A stretch of DNA of 64,000 bases from Polyodon spathula. Lineage: Eukaryota > Chordata > Actinopteri > Acipenseriformes > Polyodontidae. The position numbers and the translations under genes were made by a program. The stretch spans positions 61,104,184 to 61,168,183 of the forward strand of contig NC_054538.1 in assembly GCF_017654505.1 (NCBI RefSeq), in the 5' to 3' direction. The first letter of the stretch is position 1; every line of letters starts with the position of its first letter. Below are positions 25,695 through 52,700 of the stretch, in pieces. The notes under the pieces are model-generated. The model was given only the letters and a program-made list of their open reading frames with translations. It had not been told where the DNA came from and searched no databases.

Positions 25695-25700
25695 CCCTAC

Positions 25701-25890
25701 ATTGAGGGTTCGGGCACGCCGGGTCTCTAGCCAGACCACCCACCGGCGGGGCCTTAACCAGGGCTGCGATGGTGGAGTCTACTGGGGGAAACCCCACCAG
25801 GCCAAGCTTATCCATGCCTTCCAAGGAGGCAAGCGGTGCGGCCTGTTTAAGTAAACTAGGACCCGAAGCCGGGCAATCCCAGGAGGAGCA
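25701..25890 (-). repeat. Gag-like segment, copy 1 of a direct duplication
   Basis: Starts TTGAGGGTTCGGGCACGCCG on the plus strand and reads, on the minus strand, as a gag-like block with PPVGGLARDPACPNPQC. About 190 bp is repeated in the same orientation at 26507-26700. Confidence 0.75.
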
Positions 25891-25899
25891 TATGTTCCT

Positions 25900-26506
25900 T
25901 GTGACAAAGTGCCCGCCCCTGTGTATATTATCTGTTATTGCGTGTGGTGTGTTTAAATGTTGGTGTATAGACATTGGTACACGGGATATAAACGGGTCTG
26001 TGTAACACGAGTGTTTAAAAATGTATATGTGTATTTAGGCACGAGGATTGCACAGCACTTCACGTGCAAGTAAAATGTAATAATATGTGAGCACGGGGAA
26101 TTGCACTTTATTAATTCACGTGCTGGGATTCAAGTGAATAATTAATTGGTAATTGAATCCCAGCACAATAGTATATATAGATGCACGTTGGCACATACTG
26201 GCGGTTGGGTGTTCGGTGAGCGGAGAACGGGATTGGAGACGGAGGAAATAAGCAGTAGTAGTAGTAATGATAAGAGGAGAAAGTATCCGCTCACCGTGTT
26301 TGTCAGTGTCTGTCCGTGCACCGTTTTGTTAAGTTTAGTCTGTTTTTGTTTGTCTATTTATTTTGGCGTAAAGTGCCGTGTCCTGTGTTTTTCGTGTTTG
26401 TTAAACCTTTTATTTTGTAATAAACCGGCGCCTGCACAGGGGTTTTAAGAACGTGTTTTGTCCTGGGTTTTGTGTGTTGCACTTTCCTGGTTCTGAATTT
26501 GCCACA
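25900..26506 (+). mobile_element. Solo LTR inside the DIRS remnant
   Basis: Begins TGTGACAAAGTG and ends TTTGCCACA (short inverted TG...CA ends). It has a TATA box (TATATATAG at about 26172-26180) and a poly(A) signal AATAAA at 26419-26424 followed by a GT-rich stretch. That is the U3-R-U5 order of an LTR read on the plus strand. An internal palindrome (GCTGGGATTCAA / TTGAATCCCAGC) lies at about 26123-26163. No internal retroviral or gypsy coding region adjoins it. A short target duplication was not found; instead about 190 bp of flank is repeated. Confidence 0.65.
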
Positions 26507-26700
26507 TTGAGGGTTCGGGCACGCCGGGTTTCTAGTGACAGACCACCGGATCTGGGCCTTACCTAGGGCCGGATGGTGGAGCCCCCTGGGGGAAACCCCA
26601 CCCATACCTGGCCGTTAGCTTCCTCCGTTCTTTACGCAAGGAGGCAAAGTGGTCGGTGCTTCGGTCTGTTAGTAAACTAGGGAGTCAGGAGCCAGGTAAT
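26507..26700 (-). repeat. Gag-like segment, copy 2 of a direct duplication
   Basis: Shares TTGAGGGTTCGGGCACGCCG, the GGGGGAAACCCCACC block and the TAGTAAACTAGG-type end with 25701-25890, with scattered differences. The minus-strand reading again contains PACPNPQC. It lies on the other side of the solo LTR. Confidence 0.75.
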
Positions 26701-26982
26701 TTAGACCCTTTCGGTCCGCTCCTCGGTCCGGACACAGACTTTTGCCTGGCCGTACCAAGACGGTGACCACAGGTGCCCTAGACGTCTTTCCGACGCGCGC
26801 AGGGTACTCTCGGCTCTTGTTCGACCTGGTACCACACACCTGGCCAGAGAGCTCTGTGAGAACTTCGGCCCGAGAAGGGAGCTGTCGTTCCCAGAGTGGG
26901 TGAACGTATAGTCTCCTTTTTCTTCGAGAAAGGGGGCTCCGGCAATACCCAGGGTCGACATATCGAAAGACAAAGAAGTCGT

Positions 26983-26998
26983 GGGGGGGGGGGTGGGT

Positions 26999-27082
<84 letters not shown>
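26983..27082 (+). repeat. Long G homopolymer (about 98 bp)
   Basis: GGGG runs with only a few T interruptions at the start, then more than 80 consecutive G. It encodes a proline run in the minus-strand gag-like frame. The exact length is unreliable in any sequencing technology. Confidence 0.9.
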
Positions 27083-27083
<1 letters not shown>

Positions 27084-27559
27084 ATGGAAATTTGGTGGGC
27101 TGCGGCTGACCCTGGACAGAGGCCTGAGCCGCCGGTGCCTGCTTGGTCAAGAACTCTAGGACCTGAGCCATCTGAGCCTTGAGGTCCATAATGTCCCTCG
27201 CCTGCCTAGAACGCTTCGCCCATCTCAACTGTGGAGATGGGGAGCAACTGCAGGCGGCTTGCGGTTTGGCAACGTCCAGCAGGGAGTCCTGGGACATGCT
27301 GTCTGGGGCACACAGAGCTGCTGACGTTCCGCCCGTAGAGGACGAGGAGCTCTCCCTCCTGGTTCTCTCCAAGCGGGCCTCTTTCAGCCGAGGCTGAAGG
27401 GCCACACAAACACTTCATGCCATGTCCCTTTCTAGGGCAGTGGTGGCATGAGGAGCGCCCAAGCACCGCATACAAAGGGTATGTTTATCCTTCTGCAGGA
27501 TGACAGCGTTACAGGCCGTACAGGGATGGGACCCCGACATGGGCCTGACTTTGTGCACA

Positions 27560-28170
27560 GCACCAAAGCACTGCTTGCACTGCATTAAACACTGGAAACG
27601 TTAACATAGTGTAAAAATCACTAGCGTTACAGCAGTAATACTGCGTATCGTGCGTCAAGTACCGTGGGCACCTTGTGCACCGCATACTGCGCCATACGTA
27701 AGGTATACGCTAGGAGAACAGCGGCTACACAAAAGCCGCAACGTAGAGCTCGTGCACTGCTTGCATCGTGCGTTCCAAGCACCATACGCACCGAGTAATG
27801 TACACTACATGCATTGCGTACCATGTCGCATCGTGCGTAATTGCACTACGTGGTAGAGGCACTAGCACGTGTACACTAGGTGCATTGTGCATACCGAGGG
27901 CACTAAATGCACCACGTACCGTGTAGCGTTATTGTGCACTACTGTAGAGGCGCTGACACCATGTGTTATTACTCTAAGCACCTGAGCACAGAAATAAAGG
28001 AAGGAGAGAAGTACCCCTTCTGTATAAGGCCTGACTCACCACAGTGGTGGGACTGAATGCGTCATCACGGGAAGGGGCCTATCGGCAGCTCTGGTATAGA
28101 GAGCTCAGTGATACCTACCCCTGGGGCAGGAATAGCCCATACCTATCTGGTGGTGGTCATCTTCGAATTG
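27560..28170 (-). other. DIRS leader rich in GTGCAC/CGTA words
   Basis: This segment, between the gag-like start and the element end, repeats short words such as GTGCA, GTGCG, CACGTA and CCGTA with no fixed period. It is GC-richer than its surroundings and non-coding. The analogous leader of the second DIRS fragment at 59970-60170 repeats GGTACC/ACCAGT words instead. Confidence 0.55.
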
Positions 28171-28180
28171 AAAGGGAATG

Positions 28181-29399
28181 ATCTCCTTCCCCCTTGACGA
28201 TACGTTATTATTTAATTATTTAAAAAACACTGACCAATCAATCTCCGTTGAGACCCAAAGGGGATAAAGTATCTAATTTATCTATCAAAAACGTTTCTCT
28301 TTTCAAAAGTTTGTTATTCAAATCACCTCCTCTACATCCCAGTGACACATTTTCAATCCCTATACATTGCAAACTGCAAATCTCGTGAAGGTGTGCCTTG
28401 TGCCTAATTGCACTTTTGTGCTCACAAATTATAGTTTTTAATTGTCTATTGTTTTACTTACATAGTCCCAACTACAACTAAAGTGCCATTTATTCCTTGA
28501 GCTGAAAATCTATTTTGAAAAGCCATGAATATATATTGTATATATATTGTTATAGTGTGAAGGTGTTAAGAATGCTGCAATGTTCGATTCAAATACAGCT
28601 TTGACCTGTTTTAGTATACAACCCGAGGATATATATGACTCAGAAAATTGAATTATTCCTATACTGTAATATAATGGGAAACATGCTGTACATAACTATG
28701 TGCATATTACCAGCTGCCCATCATACACAATTGAGAACTGATCAGAAAACAGTGTGGACTACTATTTTTGGACACTTGGTGTCCTTGCAGTTGCAAGGTT
28801 ACTGGGATAAAGGCAAGCAATATTAACTACAGCATAACCCAAACAACACTATTATATCAGGCCTTGTATCCTACAGTACCAGAATCCTCACAGTGACAAC
28901 ACCAGCTGCATAATTTTGAGATGGATCAAATTGTAAGACCACTTACTTGCAGGACTACTGTGTTTTGAAGCTTTGGAGGGGAGGGGTATGTAAAACAGTC
29001 TTTTTTACATACCATTAAACCGTTTGAACCTCTAAAGCATCGTGTGAGCTCGCTGATAATTTAACAAGATACCAAATCTTCAGAGTATACAAGTTGCATG
29101 CATCTGCTACAATTGCAAAGACCAGCATTACATTAGACAATGTTGTTGAATGTCAGTTGTTGCCATAAAATTATGTGCGGTGTGGACCATTAGCCGGTCA
29201 TCTTCGAGCATCACGTGTTATATAAAATAAATGACAGAACTACTGCATAGTTTAGGATTTTTAGTAATCAATACAATGATTTATAAACCTTTTGTTCTAC
29301 TGGTACCTGTCTTGATGCCACGTTTCACTGATGACGTAAGCATTTTTGACAGCCAGAAGGGTTGCGCTAGAGATAGGAGAACTGGTTAAAAAGTATGGA
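28181..29399. other. Intergenic DNA before RAB1A
   Basis: AT-rich sequence without a recognisable gene or mobile element. Short open frames are spurious. Confidence 0.55.
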
Positions 29400-29738
29400 T
29401 TATGCAATTGCGCATGCTCGGATTACGCATGGCAGTCAGGGAATAGTAGTCAACTAATCCTGTGTCACTTCGTTACTGACATGCAGCAGTTCTGTTTCAT
29501 AGACTACAAATCCCGAGAAACCACTGACTCGACGGTAGCTTACGCTAATGTATTGCTCTCTGTTTGAGGAGTCGCTATTTCCTGGTTAGACTGGCAGCCA
29601 TTTTGTTTTGTGTTTGAGACAACTAGCCTTTAGGTTTTTGGGGAGTAGTTACTTTGAATTTGACAAAACAGTTTCCGTTTGAAGTTATTTAAATCAAAGG
29701 GGAGCACCGTTTTACAAGAAGAGGAGGTCTAAAGTGAC
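29400..29738 (+). promoter_or_regulatory. rab1a: RAB1A core promoter and 5' UTR
   Basis: Upstream of the RAB1A ATG there is no TATA box but several housekeeping motifs: an NRF1-like TGCGCATGC (about 29409-29417), a ZNF143/Staf-like ACTACAAATCCC at 29503-29514, and a YY1-like GCCATTTTG near 29598. These commonly sit within 200 bp of start sites, so transcription probably begins near 29520-29640. Read by eye; the start site is inferred. Confidence 0.5.
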
Positions 29739-44491
<14,753 letters not shown>

Positions 44492-45600
44492 GGTCCACCT
44501 CATCCTCTTTCCCATAAATCTATGATGTAATAAGCCCAAGAGTAAGAAAAGTTGCCTGAATTGTACTGTATGTAGCAGCACTACTACAAATTCTTCAAAC
44601 AAGGTCAGCAAATCAACGGTCAATCCCTGGCCGTTTTTATCCCCACAATTCAAGACCGCTAACTTCATTTTCAGAACTGTTTTAACCCTTTGTGTGCTGG
44701 TTTATAAATAATAATGTGTGTAAATCTCATTGCTATACTTCTACGGGACAGTTCAATGGTTGGTTTAAATTAAGTTTTTTGTTTTGATGTTTATATTGGC
44801 ATGTTTAGACGTCCAGTTAGGTCCTCCTTTGAAGATGAAGTTCAGCCATTTGCGCAACCAACAGCACAACAGTGTTTCACTGTCTATGGCATCAATAGCA
44901 TTTAGTGAAATATGTTATATGTAAGATCTGATTTGCTAGTCCTTTTCTGTAGAGAGATAAGTGGAATAAATTACATTACATGATTAGTTTAACTTCATAA
45001 TCTCTGCATATAATTTGTGGCTGCAGACTATTGTAATTTGTTGCACAATATGTAACATTAAACAACTGAAGAAATGTTTAATAAATATTGTACTTATTGG
45101 AATACCAGACTGTATGATGAAACCAATGGTTTGTAGAATACATTTTGTGGTTTAATTATTTATTCTACATTTATCTGGTGAATATATTGTACCGGTAATT
45201 TAGATTCTGTTTTGCAATTGGCAATTACCTGTGGACACCTGACTGCAAGTGGCAATGTCAGAATTGCTCTTATAAAACACTATATTCTTTTTCATAATAA
45301 AGGCAACTTAGTTCAGTTTTAATTGAGCTGAAAAATAGTTAATAGCTAGGCTTTCTGTTAGTTTCTGAGCACTCTTCTCGAGCTTGAATATTGCATGTAG
45401 GTTAACATGGGTTAGTTTGCTATAATAAATGTGTATTGGAGCAGCTGGTCTTTCAGCAGTGTAAAATCCCTATTGAGTTGAGACAGTGTATGTGGGCTTT
45501 TGCTATTGTGATCCCTCAAAGCTCAGGGTATTTTTTAAATTGCACATCCCTCAATAAATGATTATTCAGTCCAGTTATCTTATCAGAAGGGGCTGTTGTC
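44492..45600 (+). other. rab1a: RAB1A 3' UTR with several poly(A) signals
   Basis: After the stop at 44489-44491 the sequence is AT-rich and non-coding, with AATAAA hexamers near 45079, 45296, 45426 and 45553. Multiple 3' ends are likely. A poly-A tract follows at about 45618-45641. Which signals are used cannot be told from sequence. Confidence 0.6.
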
Positions 45601-46141
45601 AAGGGAAGAAAACATTAAAAAAAAAAAAAAAAAAAAAAAAGAAAATATCTTTATTAGGCTTTTTTGTTATTCAAATGTCAATCTGCTTTCATTGCATGTT
45701 ATCCTTTGATATTTGCGATCTGTAAGATTAAAATAATTAATGTGCTAGCATTTTAAATGTAGAACTTCAGAAAATCTTTTAATAACCACAAATGAAACTT
45801 TTTTTTTAACCCATTTCCTGCTTACACTTGTGATTTTTTATTGCCTTATTTTCCATTAATTAACCCCTATGTGTACACAGTGGTGTCAGATTTTCTTCCC
45901 TCAGCTCTCATGAGATGGCAGCATCAAGCATGGTTCCCTCTAGTGAAACTTCCACAGGATTGGGGATGGGGACAATCTGAAAATGTTAAACAATAAAATC
46001 ATTGCCCAGTTTTAAATAAATTATACACAGTATTCACAGGCTTGCATTTTATGGTTTATTTTGTTGAAATGATTACACAACTATGGTAATTAACAGAAAA
46101 GAGTTTTAACAATTTCATGCTTGCTGTAGTAGTGTATATAA

Positions 46142-46368
46142 GGAGGTGATGTGGTCCTGTGGTTAAAGAAAAGGGCTTATAACCATGTCTCTGGTTCAAA
46201 TCCTGGTTCACTCATTGTGTGACCTTGAGCAAGTCACTTAACCTACTTGTGCTCTGCCTTTCGGGCGAGACGTTGTGACTCTGCAGCTGATGCCTAGTTC
46301 ACACACCCTAGTCTCTCTAAGTCGCCTTGGATAAAGGCATCTGCTAAGTAAACAAATAATAAAAATAA
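46142..46368 (+). mobile_element. tRNA-derived SINE, copy B (plus)
   Basis: Starts GGAGGTGATGTGGTCCTGTGG, with B-box GGTTCAAATCC, the shared GTGTGACCTTGAGCAAGTCAC block, a GC-rich core (GCCTTTCGGGCGAGACGTTG) and the tail GTCGCCTTGGATAAAGGC followed by A/T-rich DNA. Same family as copy A. Confidence 0.82.
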
Positions 46369-46501
46369 GCCCATAGGGCATGAAACAAATAAATCCATTA
46401 TAATGAAAACTGTGTCTAAGGTCATTATAAACCTGTTAATGCCCCAAAGCTGTGTATTAACCTGTTTATAACATTACATTAAATAAAGACAGACAAACAG
46501 A

Positions 46502-46505
<4 letters not shown>

Positions 46506-46575
<70 letters not shown>
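46506..46575. repeat. (AT)n microsatellite
   Basis: About 70 bp of AT dinucleotides in the RAB1A-CEP68 intergenic space. Confidence 0.95.
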
Positions 46576-46581
<6 letters not shown>

Positions 46582-49500
46582 ATGGGACGGCCACCGACGG
46601 TAGACCGACCAGATCTCATACAACCAAATTGTTGATTACACCAAAGGTGTCCTGGTGTCTACTGTCAGCCTCTAACAGGAACTTTTGTAAGTGTTAATGG
46701 TTCTGCACTAAAAACAACCCATTTGGCATTGCATTGTATTCTTGTTTAAAGATTAAGTTACTTGACCCCAGGGGTGAAATTCTGCCGGTACTGTGTACCA
46801 GGACTTCTGTAGTCTGCTTTTCATCCAACACAGATGCATTCATCCACTCACACAGTCCACTAGCGCGGGGACCTGTGCGTTTATCACTTGACTTTAGCCC
46901 ACTGTATAAAGCTTTCAGTGTTTTCAGTTTATGGTGAATTAGTTATGTTTTATCAGTTATTTAAGGATTATTTTGTATTTACAAATGTTTCATGTACTGA
47001 TATTTATGCATTTTAAAACTATTTATTCATTGTCAGTCAAGTGGTATTTTTTTTTTTTTTTACACTCTGCTGCGCATTGGAGTACCTGCACTTTTTTTTG
47101 TTGAGAATTTCACTCCCACTTGACCTAACCCTAACCTAAAGCACCAGTCAAAACAAAACACCATTATTTTTTGTCTAGTGATTTTATTTATTTTAAAATA
47201 CATTTAAGAGACATTGCAATACTGCAAGGGTAATGTATCTCACTTTTTGAATTTATTTTGTATGTGTATCATTACTGTTATACTCACTGCAATCAGCAAA
47301 GCTCCTTAAACTGGACATGAGGTTTCCTTTGTGAAATCAGAAATTGCTGGTACCATAGACAGCAGCAGTGAAGGCTAAATTACTGTAAGGGACTAGGGAC
47401 TAGTATTTAAGCAGGTACCAATGCACTTTTGGAATGAAGATTTGCTGCATTCTCAAACGTGATGGATGTATAAATATTGTATTCCAAAGATGTTGTTGTG
47501 CGGCAAAATGCATCCTAGTTTACTTTAGTTATTGTCAAAAATTATTTTAGTTTTTCCATTTAAGATCCCCTTGATGTTAAAGCTGAATTTCTGTAAAAAA
47601 AAATACCACTGCATTGTTCAGATAATATTGTAAACCCCCATAAAAAAACTGCATTTCCAACCTTTCATCAGTTCACAATTACTACATTAAAAGTACTTTG
47701 CAGTATCAGTACAAAGTATGTCAAAGTAGGAGAAGAGAACAACTCAGAGTAGAAACAACACAAACACAAATGATTACAATCTTTAAGTTCACTGGAACAA
47801 GTCACAAGTAAGGCGACAAAACAGCAGAGATACACTGAAATCATTATTACTAATTCATTATTACTAATTATTACTAATTTATTAATGAAAAAAGATGCTG
47901 CTTGGTGAAAATCACTGAATACAGTGCTGACTGAAAGTTTTGTAATGCCATGCAACATGCACAATTATGTGAACACAAGTGTTTTATTGCAAAACCTGCA
48001 CATTTGTGGTAGGATTTACTTAATGTTGCTTATTCATCAAGTTTGCAGAAGTACATTAGACTTAATGAGAATTTCGTTGAAAGTGATTTATTTTAGTAGC
48101 ATTTCCTTAAACAGCTGAGCAGCTAAAAATCTTTACTCAATTTAAAATCAAGGGTCTGAATCTTTGTTCCTCTTTGGGTTTTTTTTTTTTTTCATTTTTC
48201 CAAATGTGTTTCACCAATACTAATCATTAAATCATAATGATGTGGCTTAGGGTTAGGCTGTTGGCTGTAGCAAGGCGTCTAATGCTGCTTGATCCACATT
48301 ATCTCCCTGTTCTATTGCACATATTAATCAAACTTTCAGACAAAGGAGGATCTGCAGCAAATAGCCATGTGATAACAAAACTTCAAAACTCCTTATAAAT
48401 ACAGCGGTGACACAGTTTAAATCTAACCCTAGAGCAAGGCAATTTACTCATCAATGAATGCCTGAGCAGTCATTTATGAAAGATAAATTAAGTTATAAAA
48501 CCCACATTATATTCCAAATAAAAATGTGGAACATTTCAAACATGATAATTGCATTCCTAAAAAATGGCATAATAATATACAATATTCAAATCATTATAGG
48601 CAATAGACTAACCTTAAAGCAGATTCTACACTAGTGTGTTATACATCTTATTGTACAGCACAACAGAAATATTAATGCCACAAAAAAATTCAAGGCTACA
48701 TTTACATAACCAGTGAAATGTAGTGTTGATGGAGATAATGTGTCTTCATAGTTCTGGATCTTGTTCCACAAATCTACTTTCATTCAGCTGTTGACCCTTA
48801 ATATATATATTATATAAAAAAAAAAAAAAAAAATAATTAGTATGTTTTGAGGAAGTGATATTTCATACCAGAACATCAAAGCAACAAGTGAATCCTTCAT
48901 TGCTACACAGACACAACTGAAGAAAAAAAAATAAAGAAAACATTTTAGTTTCTGGTACTGACCTTGATGAAATTTCTTTCTCAAAAAGGAAACTCAAGCT
49001 ATAGAAGCTTTAAGAAGACTTATTCTTGGTTGGATGAAAAGTTTCATTTTAATGGGCAATGGATTGGAATGCATAAAAAACTGCAGGGGAAATCTTATTA
49101 GAAATCAAAAATTGAGGATTTAGTCTTCACTGGTATGACAACCCAGTTAGTGCATTCAGGCTTATTTACGATTCATTTCAACAAGAAAACGTTCAGAAAG
49201 ACTTATAGTCGAATGTAATTTGAGGTTTCTTTTAGCATTACTACTTATTCCACCATTGAGTGTTTTTTCGCATCAAGCGGTATTATTCAAAGCTGGTGAA
49301 AGCTGCTGGTTTGTACTATTAGGTGGACTCTTGATCTGTAACAGGTAAAGCTGGTCGCTTCATTAGCTTAGTATCATCATGACCAGAGCTGTTAGACATT
49401 CTTTCATGCCATGTTTTATTTGACTGTATCCATGTCACAACTTGATGGCTCTACAGTTTCCTTTTGGCACTGCTTCAGAATACCAGTGGCACAGCAATTC

Positions 49501-49788
49501 TGGACATCAGTTGTTAAATTGAAAAATGTAATTCACATTAACTGGAGTGTGATAATAACCAGTTATGTTCGGTGATTGTTCCAATTGAGTGCACTTACAC
49601 TAGTAATACAAATTTTCCAACTCTAAATGACCAAGTGGAATCATTCAGTTAACCTACAGGGTCCAAAAATCGGATTTCCCCCTAGAAATAAATAAATAAA
49701 TAAAATCTTTGTTTATTTAAAACTAAAAGTACAATGGTATTCTGTCCTCTTGATTTGTGCAATATGACTGTCGTCAAGTTAGGCTAAA
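46576..49788. other. RAB1A-CEP68 intergenic DNA / CEP68 3' UTR side
   Basis: AT-rich. The convergent 3' ends of RAB1A and CEP68 face each other here. The CEP68 stop is at 49791-49789 and its 3' UTR extends leftward. I could not choose a poly(A) signal among several TTTATT words on the plus strand. No other gene is seen. Confidence 0.55.
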
Positions 49789-52700
49789 TCATTCTGAAAT
49801 GGTTACCTTACTTTTTACCTCAACTGAATCCACAGTGGAATCACCACTTAGGTCAGACTTTGTCAGCACCTCATCTCGAATGATATCCATAGCGGTCAGT
49901 ATCGACGAGTACAAGTGTTCTGCATGCTTGTCCAGGGCCTGCGACTGCTTTTCAACCAACCCCAGAGTTTCCTTTAAAACTAATCGCAAAGTAGTTTAGT
50001 CAGTTAGAATAACCACTATCAGTCAGGATTTAAGATGATGCAAATAGCATAAATGGTTTTAGTACTTTGTAGATGCTTTCCATATAAACTGTCAGGATAG
50101 ATGACTGGATAAGTTCAGGTAATGAATTTGAATAATGTAAGGATTCTTTGTTACCAAGACTTACCCCTGTGTATTTTAAAATATATTGGGAACAATTAAA
50201 CAGAACCATTTTGAGCAATGTAAACCATTAACTAACTACTGGGATTATATACAGTACTACCATTATAATGTGGTTGTCGGGGTCCATAATTAAGAGAATG
50301 TGTTATTTGTGTTTTGCCTTATAACGCATATTGTCACTTTTGTTTCTGAAATGATTTACGGTGCCCACAAGCCAAATTTATATTGTAGTGTAACGTGGAA
50401 AATGAAGGCAGGAGACGCACACAATCTGCACTCGAATCCATGGTTTATTGGGACGATTATTCCCGGCCTGTTAGCCTGGGCCACACCAAAAATAACAGTC
50501 TTGCACTGTCACAGCAGCACATTCACACAGCAGTGCATTAGCACAGCAGCTCATTCACACAGCAGTGCATCAGCACAGCAGCGCATTCACACAGCAGTGC
50601 GTTATCACAGGAGAGCATTCACACAGCAGCGCATTCACACAGCAGCGCATTAGCACAGCAGCGCATTCACACAGCAGTGCATTAGCACAGCAGCGCATTC
50701 ACACAGCAGTGCATTAGCACAGCAGCACATTCACACAGCAGCTTATCTCAATCTTTAGCGCAGCATATTTTTTTTTCCTAGAGCAGCCCTGTTTGGAGTC
50801 AATCTTATCAAGCAAACCTCTTTGTTTTTCTTTGTTTTTTAGCCACCCACACAATGTAGATTCTGTTAAATGTACATCTTTTGAAACTGCTGCTTGAGTT
50901 TCATCTTTTCTTACTCTGTCATTTTAACAGAGAAAGATTTTCATTTTTTTGCTGTCTGCCGTGCTTCGTGCTGTATATCTGGAATGTTCACCTAACATTT
51001 GTGAGTCAAATTACATTAGGGAGAAATGGGAGCCACAATCTTCGCATGTTATAACCGATTCAGCACTATAACAAGTCATGTTATAACAGGGCAGCACTAT
51101 ACTAATTTCTGTTAACAAACCCCACTAGGATTAACCCCCTGATCCAGGCTATAATAGAAGAATACTTTGTGTGTGTGACCCTAGATTTTACATTGATTTA
51201 ACTATCAAAGATTTATATGATATGCAGAGTAAAAATTAGGACAGATGAAATATGCCAGATAAAGGGGTGCTTCCTACACATAGCCTGAATCTTTTGGTCT
51301 CATCCCATTTCTTTTTTAATCGAGTTACCTGGGAAGGTGGAGCTCATGCAGCCAAGAAGAATTTCTCCTGTTTTTAAAACTGCTGTGGTAAGAGGCTGGT
51401 GTTCATCCACTTCCTTCTGGAACTTCTGCAAATTGATAGTAGAAGACATACAATATCGCTTTGTAAAGCATTTGTGTGGGACAGCATGAAGTCAACAATA
51501 TATTAAAACAAAAAAAACACTGGATTTGGATAAGGATGTTGTATACCTTATATAAGGAAATGATATGCGTGTACTTTTTAAAATAACATTATCAATGTGA
51601 AACATTAAAACAGCTATGACTTTTGCTGCTCTTCTCAGCTCAGCTTGAAACTCGTTCCTCTACCTGCCAAAGATTTCATTTTCTTCAGGAAGAAGACTGA
51701 CATTTCACTAGACTTATCCGATATATTTACCTTGTAAACATCAAGTGAGGTCTTGACACTATCGATGTCTGGTGCTGGAGGATTCCAGTTGTTCATTTGC
51801 TCAGCTACTTTGTATAGCCATTGAATTAGCTCCCCCAGTTTATAGCAAAATGTCTGTATAAGAGAAATGTGTCATTTACCTTTTACCAAATCCATTTGCA
51901 CCCCTCATGACACTACGACAACTAGTAAATAAGTACATTAATAGCAAACATACCCTGCCAAATCTGTAAACTGTAAATACAAGTGCTTTCAGTATAAAGA
52001 AAAATATCAGGTTTTATATATGTGTGAAAGTATAATTTTGACATACTGTACATATGTATGTAAAGACAGATATCTTATTATAATTTGAATCTGTATGACA
52101 GAAGGATGTCCTAATCAAGTTTCATCACAATTGGATAAAAGGTTCTCTAGATAAATGTAAAACAATAGTGTCAGTGGGTGGCTCTACTATATCTCTGTTA
52201 CCTGGAATTATGCATCGCTAGTGGGGGATAATTATGATACATCATGTGCAATACACTGAGGTTAAGGATAAGGCTAATACCTGAATGTGTTGCATAAGCG
52301 ATTCCTTTGTTTCTCCACCGCTGGGATCAATTTGTGTCTTCTTTTCAAATTCAAAAAGAGATAATCCTCCAAGCTGCTCCATAAAATAAGAGACCGTCTT
52401 CAGCCTGCTTATTGTAAGTTCACCATCCGCACTTTGTAAATCATTCTCTAGGTCACAGTCTTCCTTGATGGTTTGCGTATCAAATAGGGCACCAGCATCT
52501 GCAATTCCCTTACCAGTCGTGGGCTCTGCTTGATTATACAGGGCCTTGGATGAAGCAGTATCCTTTTCCAGAACGGATTGTGTTTCACAACGCATATCCC
52601 CAGGCTTGCTTATCTGCACCGCTATGGTATTTAATTGTTGTGATAATACCTCCAACTCCTTTAGCCTTAGAGGCAGAGAAAGGTATTCTTCATCATTGTC

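Larger units (their letters stand above)
23456..28180 (-). mobile_element. DIRS-type retroelement, degraded and interrupted
   Basis: Read on the minus strand from about 28177 (TCCCTTTCAATTCGAAGATG, a DIRS-like 5' end) there is a leader (about 28170-27560), a gag-like start with Cys/His residues (about 27540-27400), a long Pro run from a G tract (27082-26983) and gag-like blocks containing ACPNPQC. After interruptions come the gag end (24480-24070), the start of the reverse transcriptase region (to about 23800) and a piece with VAPKWPRRIWF and FLQELLDAGRSPSTL (23760-23500), which resembles the RNase H/tyrosine recombinase junction. Frames shift repeatedly and the catalytic reverse transcriptase core is absent, so the copy is dead. 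Two later insertions (24626-25694 and 25900-26506) split it. It may be two adjacent copies. Confidence 0.7.

Noticed and set aside
26896..27159. Plus-strand polyglycine frames
   Set aside because: Translation of the G homopolymer; no start context or family support.
50300..50653. 117-aa plus-strand frame
   Set aside because: Its second half is the CACAGCAG minisatellite; the first half has no similarity I recognise.
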